NCBI GenBank assembly: GCA_024998565.1
Contig: JACOEM010000002.1
Coordinates: forward strand, 62,001-126,000
Length of the DNA: 64,000 nucleotides
DNA from: Nitrospira sp.
Lineage (GTDB): Bacteria > Nitrospirota > Nitrospiria > Nitrospirales > Nitrospiraceae
Reading direction: 5' to 3'
Shown here: positions 27,335-35,434 of the stretch, piece after piece
How positions within the stretch are numbered: the first letter of the stretch is position 1
Layout of the letters: every line of letters begins with the position of its first letter
The notes under the pieces: generated by a model
Seen by the model: the letters and a program-made list of their open reading frames with translations, nothing else
Told to the model about the DNA's origin: nothing
Database searches by the model: none
Made by a program: the position numbers and the translations under genes

Positions 27335-27710
27335 CCGCTGGACCATGCTCCCCTGTGCGTTGGCGTTCCTGACTTCCGTCGGTTGTTCTGAGGCTGTGCT
27401 GATGAGCCAGGAGTCGGACCATGGCGGGGTGGTGACCTATATGTTCAAGCAGGACCGTGGCGGGCCGATGGGATCGCCTTATCGACGGCAAGCGCTCGAC
27501 GCGATACAAGCCAAGTGCAAAGCCGGTTCTCGGCTGCTGCGCGAGGGCGAGGTGAAAGGCTATACCAGTGCCGGGATGGGCACGATCGAGGGCACGGAAG
27601 ACGAAGAGCGTGGCAGACGATGGGGGATCCAATTCGAGTGTAAGGGGGGCGAGAGAGAACACAGCGCGGCTGACCAGTCTCAGCCGGAACCACAAAGGAG
27701 GCATCCATGA
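27312..27710 (+). CDS. small lipoprotein between modA and mop
   Basis: This 132-residue protein of unknown function has a basic n-region (MDLRCRSSRW), a hydrophobic stretch and the lipobox LTSVGC. The start at 27312 overlaps the modA stop by 23 bases. A later ATG at 27345 would drop all positive charges before the hydrophobic core, so the longer start is preferred. The mature part has two further Cys (AKCKAG and FECKGG) and is charged. Its stop overlaps the mop ATG (ATGA). Its constant position inside the molybdate operon suggests a part in uptake or envelope anchoring; no family is recognised. Confidence 0.7.
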   Translation: MDLRCRSSRWTMLPCALAFLTSVGCSEAVLMSQESDHGGVVTYMFKQDRGGPMGSPYRRQALDAIQAKCKAGSRLLREGEVKGYTSAGMGTIEGTEDEERGRRWGIQFECKGGEREHSAADQSQPEPQRRHP

Positions 27711-27910
27711 AGCTCAGCGCGAGAAATCAATTTCAAGGCCAGGTCGTTCGAATCACCGAAGGCCAGGCAATGGCCGAAGTGGTGGTGAAGGTCGGTAACT
27801 TGGAAGTGGTGTCGGCAATTACCGAAGGTTCTGTGAAAAGTATGGGGATCAAAGTCGGCGATGCCGTCACGGTTGCGGTGAAGGCGACCGACGTCATCGT
27901 CGGAAAATAG
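27707..27910 (+). CDS. mop: molbindin (Mop) molybdate-binding protein
   Basis: This 67-residue single TOBE/Mop domain (KLSARNQFQGQVVRI...VSAITEGSVKSMGIKVGDAVTVAVKATDVIVG) is typical of hexameric molbindins that store or buffer molybdate in the cytoplasm. AAGGAGG lies 6 bases before the ATG. It is translationally coupled to the preceding lipoprotein gene and 66 bases before modB. Confidence 0.95.
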   Translation: MKLSARNQFQGQVVRITEGQAMAEVVVKVGNLEVVSAITEGSVKSMGIKVGDAVTVAVKATDVIVGK

Positions 27911-27976
27911 TTTTCTGTCGAGTAGTCGTCTGCGGTAGCATCCGGTAGGAGTAGACCCGGTACAACAGGTTCGGGC

Positions 27977-28663
27977 GTGAACGAGATCATGAACTGGATT
28001 GCGATTTGGGTGACGTTCAAGCTGGCTGCTTCCACGGCGCTTGTCCTCATGATCGTCGGCCTCCCGATCGCCTATTGGGTGAGCTTTTCGCGCCGGCGCT
28101 GGAAATTCCTCGTGGAGTCGGTGGTGGCACTGCCCTTGGTGCTGCCGCCGACCGTGCTGGGATTTTATATTCTCGTCGCCATCGGGCCGCACAGCCCGCT
28201 CGGACGGTTTTACAACGAGCTCATCGGGCATCCGCTGCCCTTTACCTTCGAAGGGCTTCTGCTCGCCTCCATTCTCTATAGCCTCCCGTTTGCCGTGCAG
28301 CCGTTCGCTGCGGCGTTCGAGCAGGTGGATCGGCGGTTGATCGAAGCCTCCTGGACGCTGGGCGTGTCGAAGCTCGGCACGTTCTTCAAACTGATCGTGC
28401 CTCTGTCTAAAGCCGGATTGCTGACCGGTGCCGTGCTGAGTTTCGCCCATACGATGGGAGAGTTCGGAGTCGTCTTGATGGTCGGAGGAAACCTGGAGGG
28501 TGAGACGCGCACTGTGTCCATCGATATCTACGATGAGGTGCAGGCCTTAAATTATGCCGGGGCTGCCAAGACGGCGCTCTTTCTCTTAGTCGTCTCCTAT
28601 GCCATCTTGCTCCTCGTGTATGCGGTCAATCGTAATGTGTGGGCAGCATGGCCGCAGAAATAA
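27977..28663 (+). CDS. modB: molybdate ABC transporter permease
   Basis: This 228-residue inner-membrane permease has five to six hydrophobic helices and the cytoplasmic EAA loop (EASWTLGVSKLGTFFKLIVPLSKAGLLTG), which docks to ModC. LPLVLPPTVLGFYIL and FAHTMGEFGVVLMVGGN are diagnostic for ModB. The start is GTG 27977 or ATG 27989. Its end overlaps the modC start by 16 bases. Confidence 0.95.
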   Translation: MNEIMNWIAIWVTFKLAASTALVLMIVGLPIAYWVSFSRRRWKFLVESVVALPLVLPPTVLGFYILVAIGPHSPLGRFYNELIGHPLPFTFEGLLLASILYSLPFAVQPFAAAFEQVDRRLIEASWTLGVSKLGTFFKLIVPLSKAGLLTGAVLSFAHTMGEFGVVLMVGGNLEGETRTVSIDIYDEVQALNYAGAAKTALFLLVVSYAILLLVYAVNRNVWAAWPQK

Positions 28664-29742
28664 GCATCGACCTCGTCAAAACCTTTCCCGGCCGTCCTCC
28701 GATTCGGGCGCGCATTGCCTATCCGGTCGAGGCTTCGACTGTCTTAATCCTCTTCGGTCCGTCAGGCTCGGGAAAAACGACGATCCTTCGATCGGTGGCC
28801 GGGCTGGAATGGCCGGAAGAGGGCACCATTCAATTTGTGTCGCGCACGTGGCTGGATACCGCGTCAGGGGTCAGGGTGGCGCCGCAAGATCGTCACATCG
28901 GCTACATGGCGCAGGACTATGCGCTCTTCCCGACCTACACGGTGGCGGGAAACATCGGGTATGGCCTCCACCATCTCTCCGCCCAGGATCGCAAAAAGCG
29001 CGTCGATGAGATGGTGGAGTTGTTCCAGCTGCGTGGACTGGAGAATGCCAAACCGCGAGAGCTGTCCGGCGGACAGCAACAACGGGTGGCCCTTGCGCGC
29101 GCGGTGGCGCCTCGACCGTTGTTGCTGTTGTTGGACGAACCCCTTTCCGCATTGGATGCGCCGACGCGGGTGCATTTGCGTGATGAACTGCGGAGTCTGC
29201 TGAAACAGCTGGCGCTGCCGTCGATCATCGTCACGCATGATTGGACCGAAGCCCTCACCCTCGGCGATGTGATGGCTGTCATCAGTGCGGGGAACGTGCT
29301 GCAGGTAGGCCCGCCGATCGAGGTGTTCAGCCGGCCTCAAAACGCGGATGTTGCGCGTGTCGTGGGGATTGAAACCGTTGTGAAGGGGCGGGTGGTTGGA
29401 TCCTCGGACGGTATGGTGCAGGTGAGCGTGAACGGGACCAGGTTGACCGCCGTGGAAGGTGAATCGGCAGGCCCCGATGTGTTCGTGTGTATCCGGTCGG
29501 AGGATGTGGTGCTGGAACGTGGGCAATCCACTGCGAGCAGCGCGCGGAATCACCTGGCCGGGACCGTCATCTCTGCCACGGTGCTTGGGGCATTGGCGCA
29601 AGTGACGATCGATTGTGGATTTCCGCTCGTCGCCATGGTCACTCGTTCGACGGTCGAAGAATTCGGGTTGTCATCCGGCGTGCCAGTCGTGGCCGCGATC
29701 AAGGCGGGTTCGGTCCATCTGGTATCGAGGCAGAGCGACTAG
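28648..29742 (+). CDS. modC: molybdate ABC transporter ATPase
   Basis: The protein has 364 residues. The ATPase domain has Walker A GPSGSGKTT, Q-loop MAQDY, signature LSGGQQQR, Walker B LLLLLDEP and the switch His in VTHDW. The C-terminal part (about 230-364) is a pair of TOBE segments that bind molybdate and regulate the transporter. It is the last gene of the rightward operon. ATG 28648 lies inside modB; an in-frame GTG at 28639 is possible. Transcription probably ends in or after the repeat that begins at its stop codon. Confidence 0.95.
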   Translation: MAAEISIDLVKTFPGRPPIRARIAYPVEASTVLILFGPSGSGKTTILRSVAGLEWPEEGTIQFVSRTWLDTASGVRVAPQDRHIGYMAQDYALFPTYTVAGNIGYGLHHLSAQDRKKRVDEMVELFQLRGLENAKPRELSGGQQQRVALARAVAPRPLLLLLDEPLSALDAPTRVHLRDELRSLLKQLALPSIIVTHDWTEALTLGDVMAVISAGNVLQVGPPIEVFSRPQNADVARVVGIETVVKGRVVGSSDGMVQVSVNGTRLTAVEGESAGPDVFVCIRSEDVVLERGQSTASSARNHLAGTVISATVLGALAQVTIDCGFPLVAMVTRSTVEEFGLSSGVPVVAAIKAGSVHLVSRQSD

Positions 29743-29962
29743 CAGGATGTTGAAAAAGTCCTGCCAGCGGCGTTCTCGATACCCGTGAAGCGTGAAATGT
29801 GAAGCGTATCTCATCGGGGTCAGAACGTATGGCTCGTGGCCTATAGCTGAGAGTAGAGCCGCCCACTCTCGATTCCTGGCCATACGCTATAAGCGATATG
29901 CCATACGCTCTTTTCTGCGGACGAGAGACGAGCGACGCTTCAGGACCGACGAACGAAGAAGA
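29742..29962. repeat. extragenic repeat starting at the modC stop codon
   Basis: GCAGGA (29742-29747), an 11-base A-rich loop and TCCTGC (29759-29764) form a hairpin that begins on the last base of modC's TAG. A related copy (TAGCAGAATGTGAAAACAGTCC) begins at the stop of the MscS gene at 46290. The rest of the interval holds further short repeats (CCATACGCT twice, near 29880 and 29900) and no gene. Confidence 0.55.
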
Positions 29963-30712
29963 CTAAAACGCACCGGTGATGCTGGTACCGAATTTCTCTC
30001 GCACGATGGGCGTCGCTTCTTCGATGTTCAGCTTCTTTTGGAGGACATGGGCCACTGATCGCATTTTGTAGAGTCGCGGCTGATCGGTTTTCCCCTGTTC
30101 GGTGACCAACACGTCTGCCACGCAGAGGTACAGACTGTCGTGGTTCTGTTCCGGTGGTGCCATCCCCGGATAACCGCCCCTGCCGCTCATGGCCATCCGC
30201 ATCATGGCATTGAGGTCCGGCGCCGCGCCGCCTGCCATCGCCATTCCGCGTATCGCTTGCAGATTCATCCCGCCACTCCCTGGTCCGCCGAACATGCTGC
30301 CCAGGGCATCCATATCGAGCCCGCCAGCGCCGGCGAGCGGGGTGCCTCCACTCCCGATCCCCGCACCGAATCCGGCCCTGGCGACCATTTCCGGTCTGAC
30401 CCCCTCTCCCGCTTTGTGGCAGTACACCACCTGGGTCTGCAGCCAGTAGGCAGCAGCAAGGGGATCGTTCACGACCTGGTATCCCTTGGCCATCAGCCTC
30501 GCGGGGATATCTGCAGGGGTCGCGTGCTGATTCTCAGAGGTATTGCGGATTTGCACATAAATGCTACGTGCGGTACTGGGTGGGAGGAGGATGGAGGTGT
30601 CGTTGACTAATCCGGAGCGCAAGATGTTGCTGCAGCCGGTGAGCAACAGCAGCGCAACAAGCCATCCGCTCGCGATACAAGGAGAGAGGTGTCTGGTGAC
30701 TCGCCTGGTCAT
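29963..30712 (-). CDS. TraT-like outer-membrane lipoprotein (copy 1)
   Basis: This 249-residue protein has a signal peptide and lipobox (LLLLTGCSN). TraT family features are ILLPPSTARSIYVQIRNTSEN, IPARLMAKGYQVVNDPLAAAYWLQTQVVYC and the C-terminal VLQKKLNIEEATPIVREKFGTSITG. TraT proteins are exposed outer-membrane lipoproteins linked to surface exclusion and serum resistance. Between the two conserved parts lies a Gly/Met-rich stretch with about a dozen Met in 60 residues, replacing the usual Gly-rich hydrophobic segment. It follows the second TraT paralogue at 10 bases and lacks its own clear ribosome binding site, so coupling is likely. Confidence 0.82.
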   Translation of the reverse strand: MTRRVTRHLSPCIASGWLVALLLLTGCSNILRSGLVNDTSILLPPSTARSIYVQIRNTSENQHATPADIPARLMAKGYQVVNDPLAAAYWLQTQVVYCHKAGEGVRPEMVARAGFGAGIGSGGTPLAGAGGLDMDALGSMFGGPGSGGMNLQAIRGMAMAGGAAPDLNAMMRMAMSGRGGYPGMAPPEQNHDSLYLCVADVLVTEQGKTDQPRLYKMRSVAHVLQKKLNIEEATPIVREKFGTSITGAF

Positions 30713-30722
30713 CGAGGGGTGC

Positions 30723-31442
30723 TTAGAAGTGGCCCGCCACTGCCGCGCTCAATCGCTGCTGCACCAATGGAGTCGCTTCCTGCTCATCAAGCTTCTTCTG
30801 GTACACGCTGGCCGCCAGCCTGGTTTGGTAGACACCGGCTGGAGGCGTTGTCCCCGGTGGAGGAACCGGCAGCGTTCCGCCCGTTCTTGCCAGCTCCGTA
30901 ATCTGGAGATCGGCCACACAGGCGTAATTGATGTTGTCATTGGCATCGGGCCGTGACGGTCCGCCGAACATATTGCCTACGGCATTCCCGAGTCCTTCTG
31001 CTGCATCGAGGCCCATTCCTGCTGCGCCTCCTATGAGGGCGCCCTGCGGGCCTGCCATGCCGGCCATCCCCGTCAGCCCATGGAGCCCCGACATGATCGA
31101 GCTGCCGATTCCTGAGCCATAGCCGCCTGCGACCAGGTCTTCAACCGGCAGTTCGACCTTGGTTTGATTGCAATAGACGATATTGGTCAGCACGACATAC
31201 GCCGCCGCCTGGGGATCTTGAACAACCTCATACCCTTTGAGATTCAGCCGTGCTCTCAGATCGTGGAGCGACACAGCTTGATTGTCTGACGCGTTCCGAC
31301 TCTGGAGAAAGACGGTTCGCGCCGTCGATGGCGGCAGCATGAGGCTGTTACTGGCCAGTAAGTCGGTATCCCGGACGTTGGCTGCACATCCGGTGGAGAG
31401 GAGGATTCCTGCCAACAAGCTGCGGAAGAAGCCTGCGGTCAT
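30723..31442 (-). CDS. TraT-like outer-membrane lipoprotein (copy 2)
   Basis: This 239-residue paralogue of the downstream gene has a lipobox LLSTGCAAN, then LMLPPSTARTVFLQSRNASDN, LRARLNLKGYEVVQDPQAAAYVV and the C-terminal SVYQKKLDEQEATPLVQQRLSAAVAGHF. Its middle is the usual Gly-rich membrane segment (GSGIGSSIMSGLHGLTGMAGMAG), closer to true TraT than copy 1. ATG 31442 has GGAAAG upstream; the frame to 31526 has no ribosome binding site. It is first in a two-gene operon. Confidence 0.84.
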   Translation of the reverse strand: MTAGFFRSLLAGILLSTGCAANVRDTDLLASNSLMLPPSTARTVFLQSRNASDNQAVSLHDLRARLNLKGYEVVQDPQAAAYVVLTNIVYCNQTKVELPVEDLVAGGYGSGIGSSIMSGLHGLTGMAGMAGPQGALIGGAAGMGLDAAEGLGNAVGNMFGGPSRPDANDNINYACVADLQITELARTGGTLPVPPPGTTPPAGVYQTRLAASVYQKKLDEQEATPLVQQRLSAAVAGHF

Positions 31443-31954
31443 CTGAGCTTTCCAGGACGTGCCACCACACGTAGGAGTGAGGGGTAGTCGCGGCGCGATT
31501 CTAGGTGAACGGATCAGAGGTTTCAATCAAGAAAATGAAGATTCCGTCAAAAAAATCTCTCCCCAAATTCTGTGGATATCTCTGTTGATAGTCACCCGGT
31601 TGACCGCGAATAGACCCGCTAATTCATGCCTCGCACCAGGTTGCCTATTTATTGAGCATAGAGAATGATGACTGCCAGGACCACAATATCTAGTAGTGGC
31701 TCTCTTATGTGTATGTATTAGCATTCATATTCGTCCAGGACTCCAGGTGTTTTGAAAATGAGCTGTGGATAGTGGCTTTATTTTTTTTGACCATCCATAT
31801 GGCTCTTGACTTATGCACAGAAGGTTTTCGTTTCTGAGGAAATTGCACAGGCTCGGATCGCAAAAACCGCACTGGAAGAGGCCGCCAGAATAGTCAAGAA
31901 AGATGATAGGCAGGTGCTTGACAATGGATCAATTTATGTGTAACCATCGGTTAC
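31443..31954. other. 512-base AT-richer region between divergent TraT and S24 genes
   Basis: This is mostly non-coding. The part nearest the S24 gene contains a short frame (31806-31943, TTG start, 45 residues, no ribosome binding site) with protein-like composition, listed separately. The rest has no recognisable gene, RNA or repeat. Confidence 0.5.
31806..31943 (+). CDS. short open frame upstream of the S24 regulator, doubtful
   Basis: This is a 45-residue frame from TTG to TAA, with acidic/basic helical composition (SEEIAQARIAKTALEEAA, then KKDDRQVLDNG). It lacks an ATG and ribosome binding site and runs into the operator of the next gene. It may be a gene remnant or a leader frame; I do not recognise it. 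Confidence 0.2.
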   Translation: MTYAQKVFVSEEIAQARIAKTALEEAARIVKKDDRQVLDNGSIYV

Positions 31955-31955
31955 A
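31918..31955 (+). promoter_or_regulatory. promoter -35 and palindromic operator of the S24 regulator
   Basis: TTGACA (31918-31923) is followed by the perfect inverted repeat TGTAACC-ATC-GGTTACA (31939-31955). The repeat covers the expected -10 position and touches the ATG at 31955. It is the obvious autoregulatory operator of the LexA-like protein. Confidence 0.65.
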
Positions 31956-32506
31956 TGATGACATCAAGCGAGTTTCGACAGATCCGTGAACAGTTGGGGC
32001 TTACGCAGGAAGAGCTTGCTGCAGCGTTGCGCACGACGCGGGTGTCGGTGGCTCGTTATGAATCCGGCATGCGTCGGATCAGCGGCGCGGTTCAGGTAGC
32101 GATCACGCAGCTGGCCAATAGGACTCAGATTCCCATGGCGGGGGTCGTTGCCGCAGGTCTTCCGATCGAGCCGGTCACCCAGTCGGAATGGGTCGAGGTC
32201 CCTCCCGGCATGGTGCGACGGGGGGACACCTTTGCGCTCCGTGTGAAAGGGGAGTCGATGATCGAGGATGGGATTCTCCCGGGCGACCTGGTCGTCGTTC
32301 GCAAGCAGGCGACCGCTCAGAACGGCCAGACAGTCGTGGCGCTCGTGAACCGGGAAGCGACCATCAAGACCTATTTCAAGCGCGCCCGGAACATTGAACT
32401 CCATCCGGCCAACGCTGCCATGAAACCGCTTGTCGTCACACCAGAGGATGAATTTACCATCGAAGGCGTGCTCGTCGGTGTGATTCGTCATTGCGAGAAC
32501 GCGTAA
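31955..32506 (+). CDS. LexA-like regulator: XRE helix-turn-helix plus S24 peptidase
   Basis: This is a 183-residue protein. An XRE helix-turn-helix (about 8-60; LGLTQEELAAALRTTRVSVARYE) replaces LexA's winged helix. The C-terminal S24 domain has a candidate Ala-Gly self-cleavage site in VAAGLPIE, the Ser nucleophile in VKGESMIEDG and the Lys general base in EATIKTYFKR. Such repressors are inactivated by RecA-stimulated self-cleavage after DNA damage, as in phage cI-type proteins. There is no ribosome binding site between the palindrome and the ATG, so the mRNA may be leaderless or start at 31958. Two small genes follow at 14 bases. Confidence 0.9.
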   Translation: MMTSSEFRQIREQLGLTQEELAAALRTTRVSVARYESGMRRISGAVQVAITQLANRTQIPMAGVVAAGLPIEPVTQSEWVEVPPGMVRRGDTFALRVKGESMIEDGILPGDLVVVRKQATAQNGQTVVALVNREATIKTYFKRARNIELHPANAAMKPLVVTPEDEFTIEGVLVGVIRHCENA

Positions 32507-32520
32507 CTCAAGGAGGGAAA

Positions 32521-32772
32521 ATGATGATGACCCATCAGCAACAAGCCATGGTGGAACGTGTGGACGAACTGGAGCGCATGATTGTCCGGCTCAATGGACG
32601 TATCGGGGAATTACAGCGAGAGCTGAAGCATACCAAGGGGATGACCTTCCAGGGATGGTCCAGCGGCTCGCGCTTGCGCACTCTTCTCGGTGGAATGAAG
32701 CCGGTTGTGTCTGCCTCGCATCCCATTCGAGAGAATAGGAGGATTGAACGCCATGATCTCTGTCTCTTCTGA
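32521..32772 (+). CDS. small coiled-coil protein
   Basis: This is an 83-residue protein of unknown function. Residues about 8-40 form a heptad-like coiled coil (MVERVDELERMIVRLNGRIGELQREL); the tail is basic. AAGGAGG lies 5 bases before the ATG, which strongly supports translation. It follows the S24 regulator by 14 bases and overlaps the zinc-ribbon gene by 20 bases, so it should be expressed under the same damage-type control. Confidence 0.7.
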   Translation: MMMTHQQQAMVERVDELERMIVRLNGRIGELQRELKHTKGMTFQGWSSGSRLRTLLGGMKPVVSASHPIRENRRIERHDLCLF

Positions 32773-32935
32773 TCTTGATGCGGTGACGGCTGGATGTTGT
32801 GCTGATTGCGGGCAGCTGGTGTTACGACGAACGCCATGGTTCGATGAGAAGGCGAAGGTGGTGCGGGAGGTGTGCATCCGTTGTTTAGTGCTGACTTACC
32901 AGCGCCGGCAATTCGAAGCTGGTTGTTGCGGGTAA
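32753..32935 (+). CDS. small zinc-ribbon-like protein
   Basis: This 60-residue protein has two CxxC pairs (CADCG near residue 16 and CIRC near 42), the spacing of a zinc ribbon, and a basic stretch between them. GGAGG precedes the ATG at 10 bases. It overlaps the coiled-coil gene in another frame and ends the three-gene S24 operon. The function is unknown; a nucleic-acid or protein-binding finger is the simplest guess. Confidence 0.65.
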   Translation: MISVSSDLDAVTAGCCADCGQLVLRRTPWFDEKAKVVREVCIRCLVLTYQRRQFEAGCCG

Positions 32936-33585
32936 ATCGGAAAGGCCACGCACGAGGGGCCCGGGTGATTGTTGGCTGAATGGCCGGCCCGCCACTGCGT
33001 GCGGCGATATCCTGTTTCCTTCCGAACGCGTCGCGAGTTTCTGCTGTGAATGGCTTGCGAGCTGCTTCAGTGCCCTGGCCCGGCCGCTGTTGTTGGCGAG
33101 TCGACTCCTGGCTTGGAGTCGAGCCAATCAGACCGTTCGGGGTCTCTGGCTGTCGTGCTCGCTGTCTGGAGGATTGGATGGGGAACATGATCGCATGGTT
33201 CTCTCCGGTCTATTAATCGCGAGGCAACATTCCAGAATCGTTGGTTGGCGGCGTCAGGCTGTTGGTGTAGGCGGCCTGATGTTCCCTTACCGCTTCAAGC
33301 CTGTACAGTGCTTTGTCAGCAGGGCCACCTTGACCGGCTGATCCCTCTCCTACCGGGTTATTCCAAGGGTTGCCCCAGCATTGGATCTCCTTCGTGCCTG
33401 ATTAGGTAGATAAGCCATTCCCCTTCGGCGAGAGACGTGGTCACGACCGTCATTCTTGTTCTCAGAGGGCACCTTGCCCCGGCGACGAACGCTGACGTCT
33501 TGCTGGGCTTGGCTCCGCTCGATTTGCCCCCCCCCTACAGCCGTTCCATAGAGTCGTTGAGGCGGTCTCGTCTGGCTCGCCCTAG
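32936..33585. other. 650-base stretch with no recognisable gene
   Basis: Open frames on both strands are short, lack ribosome binding sites and show no family motif. A run of nine C (near 33526) lies at its right end. It may be decayed mobile-element DNA next to the inverted-repeat element, but nothing specific is visible. Confidence 0.5.
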
Positions 33586-33720
33586 CCCGCATTATTCATG
33601 AGCGCGTCTGCTGCAATCGCGGATTTGCAGCTGCGACAGGCCTGTCGGCGGGCGGGCTCGCCGCTTGTCTCGCTGGGCGACTCCGCACTTTCGCGACGAA
33701 CCGTCATGAATAATGCGGGG
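33586..33720. mobile_element. MITE-like element with perfect 16-base terminal inverted repeats
   Basis: CCCGCATTATTCATGA (33586-33601) and its exact reverse complement (33704-33719) flank 102 GC-rich bases without a gene. TAG stands directly outside both ends if the element is taken as 33586-33720, which could be a 3-base target duplication. The structure fits a non-autonomous transposon or a large palindromic extragenic repeat. Confidence 0.6.
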
Positions 33721-33889
33721 TAGTAGGGGCGGCTGGCAGTGCGCCATCGAGCGGTCGCCATCGGCATCCCGCTTCATCCTCTTTCGTCAAGTTCTTATCG
33801 AATTCGACCGATATTCCTGCAGTAAGGGTGTGTCGTGGCCTGGGATGGATCCGTGCGCGCGCGAAAGTGATGACGGTGTCTGCGGAATC

Positions 33890-35434
33890 ATGAAGACGAT
33901 GGCAAAAGAACCCCTGCAAGTATTGGCATTGGTGGGGGCAATGGTGATGATCTCCGGGTGCATGATCAAGCCCTATGTGTTGACCGACGAGGATGTCCGG
34001 ACCCGCGCCACCAATGACCTTCAGATGGTGTCGACGCTTCGGGAGCCGCTGTCCGGTCCGATCGATCTCTATGAAGCCATCGCGCGTGCCTTAAAATTCA
34101 ATCTGGACGCCAAGGTGAAGGCCATGCAGGCGCAGTTGGCGCATCAGCAGCTGAACGTGGCGCATTACACCTTGTTACCGCAGCTGTCGGCGAACGCGGG
34201 ATTTGACGGACGCAATTCCTACAGCGGAGGCGGCGCGCAATCACTCGTTGATGGTCGGCCCGTCCTCGAGCCCTTTACGTCATCCGATAAGAACGTGGTG
34301 TCGGGCAATCTCGCGCTGAGTTGGGACGTGCTGGATTTCGGTCTCTCCTATGTGCGCGCACAGCAGGCAGCCGATAACGTCATGATTGCCGAGGAGGAGC
34401 GGCGGCGGATTGCGGTACGCCTCGTCCAGGATGTCCGGAGCGCCTACTGGCGGGCGGTCAGCGCGGAACGGGTGCTCTATCGGGTGAAATTTCTGGATGA
34501 GTCCGTCAACAAGGCGTTGGAGCGCGCACAGCAAATCGTCGATAAGAAATTGCAGACGCCCTTGACCCCGCTCAACTATCGCCGCGATCTGCTGAACATT
34601 CAGCGTGAGGTGCAGCGCCTGTACCGTGAGCTGAGTACGGCACGAGTTCAGCTGGCTTCAATGATGGGGCTGCCTCCGGGAACCGAGTACGACCTGGTCG
34701 TGCCTCAGCGGGCGAGCACCGTTCCGGTGGTCGATCTGGATACCGGGCGGATGGAGGAACAGGCGTTGTTGCTTCGCGCCGAGCTTCGCTCCCTCGACTA
34801 TCAAAAGCGGATCAATGCGAAGGAGGCGCGGGCCGTCTTCCTGGAAATGTTTCCCAACTTGAAGCTGAGTGTCGGCGGGTATTACAGCAGCAACAGCTTC
34901 TTCCTCTATCAAAACTGGCTGGGGTATGCCTCTCAGCTCAGTTGGAACCTCCTGTCGGCGTTTCGCGTACCGGCCAAACTCAAGGCAGTGGAGGCGCATC
35001 GCCAGGTGTTGGATGCCCAAAGTCTCGCGCTGACCATGACGATCTTGACCGAGGTGCATGTCGGCGCGCTGCAGTTCGCCCAGGCGAGCCAGGAATATCT
35101 CAATGCCAGGAGTTACCACGAGACGCAATTGGCGATTACCGACCATACCAAGAACCTGTGGCTCACGAAGAGTACCAACGACCTGACCTTCATTCGGGAG
35201 CGAGTGAATGACGTCCTGGCTGAAGTCCGCATGGACAGCGCGCAGTCCGGCGTCGAGTCGGCCTATGCCACGTTGATGGCGTCGATGGGCGAAGATGCCG
35301 CGCCGACCGGCACCGACGGGCAGAGTGTGGCCGCCCTTGCCGTTGAACTGAGGAAACAGCGGGTGCCTGCCGTCGACACGGTGTCGGAGTCAGGAAGGAG
35401 GCTGGAGTCCCATGCGATCCCATTGGCCGATTAA
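33890..35434 (+). CDS. TolC-family outer-membrane efflux lipoprotein
   Basis: This 514-residue protein has a signal ending in a lipobox-like MVMISGCMIK and two TolC-type repeats. The first has IDLYEAIARALKFNLDAKVKAMQAQLAHQQLNVA and a beta-rich segment; the second begins near QALLLRAELRSLDYQKRINAKEARAVFLEMFPNLKLS. TolC proteins form trimeric channels across the outer membrane and periplasm for type I secretion or efflux. I chose the ATG at 33890, next to the signal peptide; an ATG at 33845 and a longer frame are less likely. It leads a four-gene operon and overlaps the HlyD-like gene by 23 bases. Confidence 0.88.
   Translation: MKTMAKEPLQVLALVGAMVMISGCMIKPYVLTDEDVRTRATNDLQMVSTLREPLSGPIDLYEAIARALKFNLDAKVKAMQAQLAHQQLNVAHYTLLPQLSANAGFDGRNSYSGGGAQSLVDGRPVLEPFTSSDKNVVSGNLALSWDVLDFGLSYVRAQQAADNVMIAEEERRRIAVRLVQDVRSAYWRAVSAERVLYRVKFLDESVNKALERAQQIVDKKLQTPLTPLNYRRDLLNIQREVQRLYRELSTARVQLASMMGLPPGTEYDLVVPQRASTVPVVDLDTGRMEEQALLLRAELRSLDYQKRINAKEARAVFLEMFPNLKLSVGGYYSSNSFFLYQNWLGYASQLSWNLLSAFRVPAKLKAVEAHRQVLDAQSLALTMTILTEVHVGALQFAQASQEYLNARSYHETQLAITDHTKNLWLTKSTNDLTFIRERVNDVLAEVRMDSAQSGVESAYATLMASMGEDAAPTGTDGQSVAALAVELRKQRVPAVDTVSESGRRLESHAIPLAD

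Noticed and set aside
33350-33592. 80-codon minus-strand frame left of the inverted-repeat element, considered as a transposase remnant
   Set aside because: The translation is basic and featureless, and no DDE, HUH or reverse-transcriptase motif can be seen.
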